Shown here: positions 6,729-9,391 of the stretch, one piece after another
How positions within the stretch are numbered: the first letter of the stretch is position 1
How the letters are laid out: each line of letters begins with the position of its first letter
NCBI GenBank assembly: GCA_964484515.1
Contig: CAZAGT010000192.1
Location: 1 to 9,391, forward strand
DNA from: CAZAGT01 sp964484515
GTDB taxonomy: Bacteria; Desulfobacterota; DSM-4660; Desulfatiglandales; HGW-15
Direction: 5' to 3'
Length of the DNA stretch: 9,391 bases
Notes under the pieces: generated by a model
What the model was told of the DNA's origin: nothing
Databases searched by the model: none
What the model saw: the letters and a program-made list of their open reading frames with translations, nothing else
Program-made: the position numbers and the translations under genes

Positions 6729-7640
6729 CTATCTTCTTAGCGGCGCTGAAGTCGACGCTCTATGGGTAGTGTTCTGGACGCCGTAGTAAATCGAGATCCC
6801 TTCAAGCACACCTTCGGCTACGGCAAGCGCCTTATCTGAGATGCTCAAACAGAGCTCCTTTTGATGCCGAGGATCGATATCGCCGATCTTGAGTCCCTCG
6901 CTCACTTGAACACCCGGCCGGATCAATCCTCGCACGATCCCGTCGATCGGTGCCCTGACAGGCATCCTATCCACAAACCCGGCCACCGCGTCTTTGAAGA
7001 TGCTCTCACCAATATCTCGTCCAGTCTGCCATTGGCCATCTCGCGGGGCGCGTAACACGCGCTCGGTCACGCCGTCGATTGCCCCCGGCACGCCGGTGTT
7101 GGGCTCAGCGGTTCCTTTCTCCAAAAGCCGGCCCAATCGCGGGCCGCGATTCGTCTCTATGACAAAGGTCGCTGTTTGCCCTGCTTCGAATCCGGGGCCG
7201 AGGGCGATGACAAGAGGGGCGTCGCGCTTACACGTCCCCGTGTTCTTCTTCGCCATGATGGCATCTACGATCACATCCGGCCGCAGAGCGTGTCGGGACG
7301 AACATTCCGGGTCCACCACGACAGGGATCTCACCTCGGCGCCATAAGCGGTCAACGTCCTGCAGCCCCTCTACGCGCAATGCCTTCACACCTTCGACGAC
7401 GGCTTCGCCATCGTATATCGCCTCGCTAAAGGCGACTCTCCTGCGGACGGCCAAAGGCTGATCGATCTCTGTGATGAGGACCTTGAACCCGCAGCGTCGG
7501 AGACGCCAGGCGACGCCTGAGCCAATATCTCCGCCGCCCTTGATCAACACCTTGATGCGGGAGTTAGGCGGAAAACCAGGGCCTCGCCCAGACGGACAAT
7601 CTTCCCCGCGATGCCTTTTCGTGTCTCTGAACGAGCTCAA
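6729..7640 (-). CDS. yqeB: YqeB/EF2563-family protein of the selenium-dependent molybdenum hydroxylase system
   Basis: This family is a genomic marker of selenium-dependent molybdenum hydroxylases; its members are thought to help mature the labile-selenium molybdenum cofactor. Exact biochemistry is unsettled. The 303 residues match the short EF2563 form, lacking the N-terminal XdhC-like domain of E. coli YqeB. Motifs: nucleotide-binding-like KGGGDIGSG (34-42), TEIDQPLAVRR (57-67), VDPEC (109-113), ALGPGF (146-151), IETNRG (161-166), NTGVPG (181-186), VRGLI (236-240) and GDIDPR (253-258). The C-terminal half resembles a barrel-sandwich (biotinyl/lipoyl-like) fold. The start is doubtful: TTG 7640 has no Shine-Dalgarno, and residues 1-28 are Arg/Pro-rich and unlike the family. 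GTG 7550 (Val31) would start right at the conserved core but also lacks one. No selD, xdh subunits, yqeC or other partner is in the window. The acyl-CoA synthetase follows it. Confidence 0.88.
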   Translation of the reverse strand: MSSFRDTKRHRGEDCPSGRGPGFPPNSRIKVLIKGGGDIGSGVAWRLRRCGFKVLITEIDQPLAVRRRVAFSEAIYDGEAVVEGVKALRVEGLQDVDRLWRRGEIPVVVDPECSSRHALRPDVIVDAIMAKKNTGTCKRDAPLVIALGPGFEAGQTATFVIETNRGPRLGRLLEKGTAEPNTGVPGAIDGVTERVLRAPRDGQWQTGRDIGESIFKDAVAGFVDRMPVRAPIDGIVRGLIRPGVQVSEGLKIGDIDPRHQKELCLSISDKALAVAEGVLEGISIYYGVQNTTHRASTSAPLRR

Positions 7641-7651
7641 TGGAATGACTG

Positions 7652-7657
7652 ATTATA
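7652..7657 (-). promoter_or_regulatory. Consensus -10 box upstream of yqeB
   Basis: A perfect TATAAT on the minus strand ends 12 bases before the TTG at 7640. No good -35 lies at 16-18 bases; the sequence there is an AT-rich GAATTC-type stretch. A transcript starting near 7645 would be almost leaderless if TTG 7640 is the start, or have a leader of about 95 bases if GTG 7550 is used. Confidence 0.3.
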
Positions 7658-7709
7658 GCGCCGATGCGCATTTAGAATTCTGTAGAAGCTGTCGGAAAAC
7701 GCCCATCTG

Positions 7710-7726
7710 TCCCGATTGCATCGGGA
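7710..7726. repeat. Perfect inverted repeat, left arm of the element
   Basis: TCCCGAT (7710-7716), a 3-base loop and ATCGGGA (7720-7726) form a perfect 7-bp stem. No U-tract follows on either strand, so it is not a classical terminator. It mirrors the hairpin at 7989-8009 inside the other end of the element. Confidence 0.5.
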
Positions 7727-7957
7727 TTCCCCTCATCTTCGCCCTGCTAAATTCTCGCTGTGCGCGGCGGCGAAGCCGATTTAACCGGGCAGGTCATTGC
7801 GGCGTACACGGGAGGCCCAAGGCGCAAGGCGTTAGGTTTGAGGCAAAGAAAAACAAGACACTATGAATGCTTTGCCTTATGCCTCCAACCTCCAACCGAA
7901 ACATTCACACGCCTCACTCCACGGGATTTCTTTACCTTCGCTTCGCTCGGCTCAGTC

Positions 7958-7976
7958 CCCACCCCTTCGGGGCGGG
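7958..7976. repeat. GC-rich hairpin with TTCG-type loop
   Basis: CCC-A-CCCC (7958-7965), loop TTC, GGGG-C-GGG (7969-7976). Seven G-C pairs with a single A-C mismatch can form, with the C(TTCG)G arrangement of unusually stable loops. No T-run follows. Confidence 0.5.
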
Positions 7977-7988
7977 TCCCCGGTTTCG

Positions 7989-8009
7989 TCCCGCTCGAAG
8001 AGAGCGGGA
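7989..8009. repeat. Perfect inverted repeat, right arm of the element
   Basis: TCCCGCTC (7989-7996), a 5-base loop and GAGCGGGA (8002-8009) form a perfect 8-bp stem. It begins TCCCG like the left-arm hairpin, supporting a symmetric element. No U-tract follows. Confidence 0.5.
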
Positions 8010-8239
8010 TGGACATCTTGCATCAGCCTCTCAGAAGCCGGTTTTTCGACAGTCTCCTAAACAATGCAGCCGGGATTATACCTCATGAGGTTTTCCGTAA
8101 CGAACCTGTTACCAGCTCTTCAAGGATGATTGACGCGTACTTCGCCATATCCCGGAAACCCAAGAATTACAACGAAGTAAAACATTAAACACTCGACATA
8201 TGGCTGTCAACACTGCGGCGCGGTCGCCCGATTTTTCGA

Positions 8240-8267
8240 TTGACAACGAAAATGCTCTTGGACTAAT
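8240..8267 (+). promoter_or_regulatory. Candidate sigma70-like promoter for the rhodanese-like gene
   Basis: A perfect TTGACA (8240-8245), 16-base spacer and ACTAAT (8262-8267, 4 of 6 to consensus). The predicted start near 8275 leaves a leader of about 90 bases to the ATG at 8364. A TTGACA on the opposite strand (8210-8205) reads toward yqeB with no convincing -10. Confidence 0.4.
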
Positions 8268-8363
8268 AGTTTTAAGCAACGACCATGCGCTAATGCACTC
8301 ACAACGGACGCTTCCACGCTCCTTTCCTGATGTCTTCGTTTGTAGCCGGCAGAAGGGGACACC

Positions 8364-8990
8364 ATGATAAAAAGAACCCCCTTTCCCATATGCCTCACCC
8401 TGTCGTTATGCTTGATTGGTTTCTGTGTCCCGGGAGTTGGGCAGACCCAGGAGGCCAAGCCGATTCTGAGCGTTGAAGCCTTTGACATGCTCAACACGGT
8501 TCCCGACTCCTATCTGATTGATGTCAGGACCCGCGCTGAATACCAGTTCGTCGGTCATCCTTTCATGGCATACCTATTTCCTTACCGTTTCTTCACCACC
8601 ACTTTTGCAAAAGAAAATGATCACTATGCCTACCAACTCAGTCCGAAAAACAAGGACTTCGTGGAGCAGATCGCCAAGGTATTCAAGAAGACCGACAACC
8701 TGCTCGTCATTTCCAGGGACGGCACGCGCAGCGCGCTGGCAGCAAAGTCTCTTATTGACGAGGGCTTTAAGAATGTCTTTGATGTGGTTGACGGTTTTGA
8801 GGGTCCTCAATTCCCGGCGTTCGAAGATGATAACCGTCACAAATACTACCGTCAGCTAGCCAAACGAAACAAGATTTACGGTTACGGGCACCGGCGCCAT
8901 TACGGTTGGCAGTGGTGGGGCTTGCCCTGGACCTATGAGATAGATCCCAAGTACATCTACCCACCCGATCTGGCCCCCCCGAAGAAATAG
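8364..8990 (+). CDS. Secreted rhodanese-like domain protein lacking the catalytic cysteine
   Basis: Rhodanese domains normally carry a persulfide on an active-site Cys to move sulfur. The 208-residue protein starts with a signal peptide (basic MIKR, hydrophobic core about 8-21, likely cleavage near GVG|QTQ at 26), so it should be periplasmic or exported. Cys21 is not in a proper lipobox (Phe at -1). The rhodanese domain runs from about 35 to 150: LIDVRTRAEYQFVGHP (51-66), then the active-site loop SRDGTRS (117-123) and the closing VVDGFEG (141-147). The first loop residue, normally Cys, is Ser117 (TCC at 8712-8714), and the predicted mature chain has no cysteine at all. The C-terminal 50 residues are rich in Tyr, Trp, His and Arg and end with GLPWTYEIDPKYIY, matching periplasmic rhodanese-like proteins that end in a similar LPWTY-x-x-DP motif. 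The start is well supported by AGAAGGGG (8351-8358), five bases away. It is a single-gene unit with no sulfur-oxidation neighbours in view. Confidence 0.87.
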   Translation: MIKRTPFPICLTLSLCLIGFCVPGVGQTQEAKPILSVEAFDMLNTVPDSYLIDVRTRAEYQFVGHPFMAYLFPYRFFTTTFAKENDHYAYQLSPKNKDFVEQIAKVFKKTDNLLVISRDGTRSALAAKSLIDEGFKNVFDVVDGFEGPQFPAFEDDNRHKYYRQLAKRNKIYGYGHRRHYGWQWWGLPWTYEIDPKYIYPPDLAPPKK

Positions 8991-9063
8991 ACCTATCGCA
9001 CCACTTCAGATCGCTTGGAGAGCTCCCACTTTCAAAGAGCGAAGAACTAAGCGTAAGGAACAA

Positions 9064-9077
9064 GCATACGTGTATGC
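9064..9077. repeat. Short near-perfect palindrome
   Basis: GCATAC (9064-9069), two bases, GTATGC (9072-9077). This 6-bp inverted repeat with a 2-base centre has the form of an operator half-site pair, not an RNA hairpin. No adjacent promoter or gene start explains it. Confidence 0.3.
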
Positions 9078-9093
9078 ATAGTGATATGGATCC

Positions 9094-9233
9094 CTACCCC
9101 CCATTCTGCAATGGCAGGGTCAACTCTTGCACACCTCGTTAGGGGCGATGGGTAGATGTGAGGAGGCAGGCGTGAAGGGTTGGCTTGCGTAAGCCCCGCC
9201 GCTCACCGTGAGAGCAGCCAGTCTGATCGACTG
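9094..9233 (+). ncRNA. Possible structured RNA or mobile-intron fragment, unidentified
   Basis: Several local helices are packed together: CTACCC (9094-9099) with GGGTAG (9150-9155) enclosing CTGC/GCAG; GGCTT-GCGT-AAGCC (9182-9195); CTCAC/GTGAG (9202-9212); and CAGTC-TGATC-GACTG (9219-9233). Purine-rich unpaired stretches lie between them. This density suggests a folded RNA, perhaps the 5' part of a group II intron or another structured element continuing past the window. I recognise no Rfam family, and the strand is a guess. Confidence 0.18.
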
Positions 9234-9391
9234 AGTAACTTCATGAAAATGGTACTTGAATCTGAATCTTCTTGTTCTTTCGATGTACGTTACCCCGGCC
9301 ATGGGCGTTAAGGTATCTAAGACCCCATGGCATGAAATTTTGGCTCCTCACAAGAATTTGTGGGCGAAAAAACCGTTTCCAGCCTCTGCGG

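Larger units (their letters stand above)
7671..8057. repeat. MITE-like or intergenic repeat element with inverted ends
   Basis: The left end contains CTGTCGGAAAAC (7689-7700). The right end contains GTTTTTCGACAG (8041-8052), its reverse complement at 11 of 12 positions. Both ends are preceded by TTTAG read inward (7671-7675; complement TAAA at about 8054-8060). Just inside each end lies a strong hairpin next to a C-A-T-C-rich stretch (7702-7726 and 7989-8020). An inner inverted pair, GGCAAAG with CTTTGCC, sits near 7850-7880. No transposase is encoded. The layout suggests a non-autonomous mobile repeat or a dispersed intergenic repeat. I see the inverted ends directly; mobility and copy number are inferred. 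The outer boundaries are approximate. Confidence 0.35.
7641..8363. other. Long non-coding region between yqeB and the rhodanese-like gene
   Basis: These 723 bases contain no ORF I accept. The open frames crossing it (for example 7760-8188) are low-complexity, run through the hairpins and match no family. It holds a possible yqeB promoter (about 7652), a MITE-like repeat (about 7671-8057) with three strong hairpins, and a candidate promoter (8240-8267) for the rhodanese-like gene. Positions 8060-8235 are otherwise featureless. Confidence 0.6.
8991..9391. other. Region after the rhodanese-like gene with no convincing gene
   Basis: These 401 bases encode nothing I can support. A minus-strand frame at 9120-9302 has no ribosome-binding site or recognisable motif. 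The region includes an inverted repeat at 9064-9077, a run of possible RNA helices at 9094-9233, a small hairpin at about 9354-9369 (CACAA/TTGTG), and a short frame starting at ATG 9332 that runs off the window. No clear terminator follows the rhodanese-like gene. Confidence 0.5.

Noticed and set aside
7471..8188. Plus-strand ORFs at 7471-7866 and 7760-8188
   Set aside because: The first is partly antisense to yqeB; the second runs through the inverted-repeat element and its hairpins. Neither has a ribosome-binding site or a recognisable composition.
9120..9302. Minus-strand 60-codon ORF
   Set aside because: No ribosome-binding site and no recognisable domain. It overlaps the stretch of potential RNA helices, so a non-coding explanation fits better.
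1..9391. CRISPR array, tRNA, rRNA, riboswitch, toxin-antitoxin or phage-defence module
   Set aside because: I found no regularly spaced direct repeats, no tRNA or rRNA signature sequences, and no defence-type genes. All six long ORFs have clear housekeeping or metabolic family assignments.

Overview
The window looks like a bacterial chromosomal segment of moderately high GC content with Gram-negative-type genes. The protein mix is a divergent EF-G, a MagIII-like glycosylase, MltG, an ADP-forming acyl-CoA synthetase, a YqeB/EF2563 selenium-molybdenum protein and a secreted rhodanese-like protein. This fits an anaerobic or facultative lineage such as Desulfobacterota ('deltaproteobacteria') or a relative. 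That placement is inferred from family resemblance; no rRNA or other phylogenetic marker is present.

Layout, left to right. Positions 1-282 hold no convincing gene, only an open frame that may be a gene or transposase remnant running in from the left. Positions 283-2316 (minus) encode a divergent elongation factor G, outside any ribosomal-protein operon. A 177-base divergent region with two overlapping sigma70-like promoters separates it from a MagIII-type DNA glycosylase (2494-3174, plus). Next is mltG (3381-4415, plus) with its own promoter. It converges on a 710-residue ADP-forming acyl-CoA synthetase (4520-6652, minus); the 104 bases between them show no clear terminator. The synthetase lies 76 bases downstream of yqeB (6729-7640, minus), and the two probably share a transcript.

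Positions 7641-8363 are non-coding and contain a MITE-like or intergenic repeat element with imperfect inverted ends and strong hairpins. A secreted rhodanese-like protein with a Ser in place of the catalytic Cys follows (8364-8990, plus). Positions 8991-9391 carry no convincing gene but contain several closely spaced potential hairpins.

Functionally these are mostly separate housekeeping and metabolic units: translation, base-excision repair, peptidoglycan processing, acyl-CoA/ATP energy conservation, selenium-molybdenum enzyme maturation, and a periplasmic sulfur-related protein. I see no defence island, CRISPR array, tRNA or rRNA, and no clear multi-gene novel system. The most unusual signals are family members that have lost signature residues: the EF-G domain IV tip, the glycosylase Lys and fourth Cys, and the rhodanese Cys. 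The two structured non-coding stretches come next.
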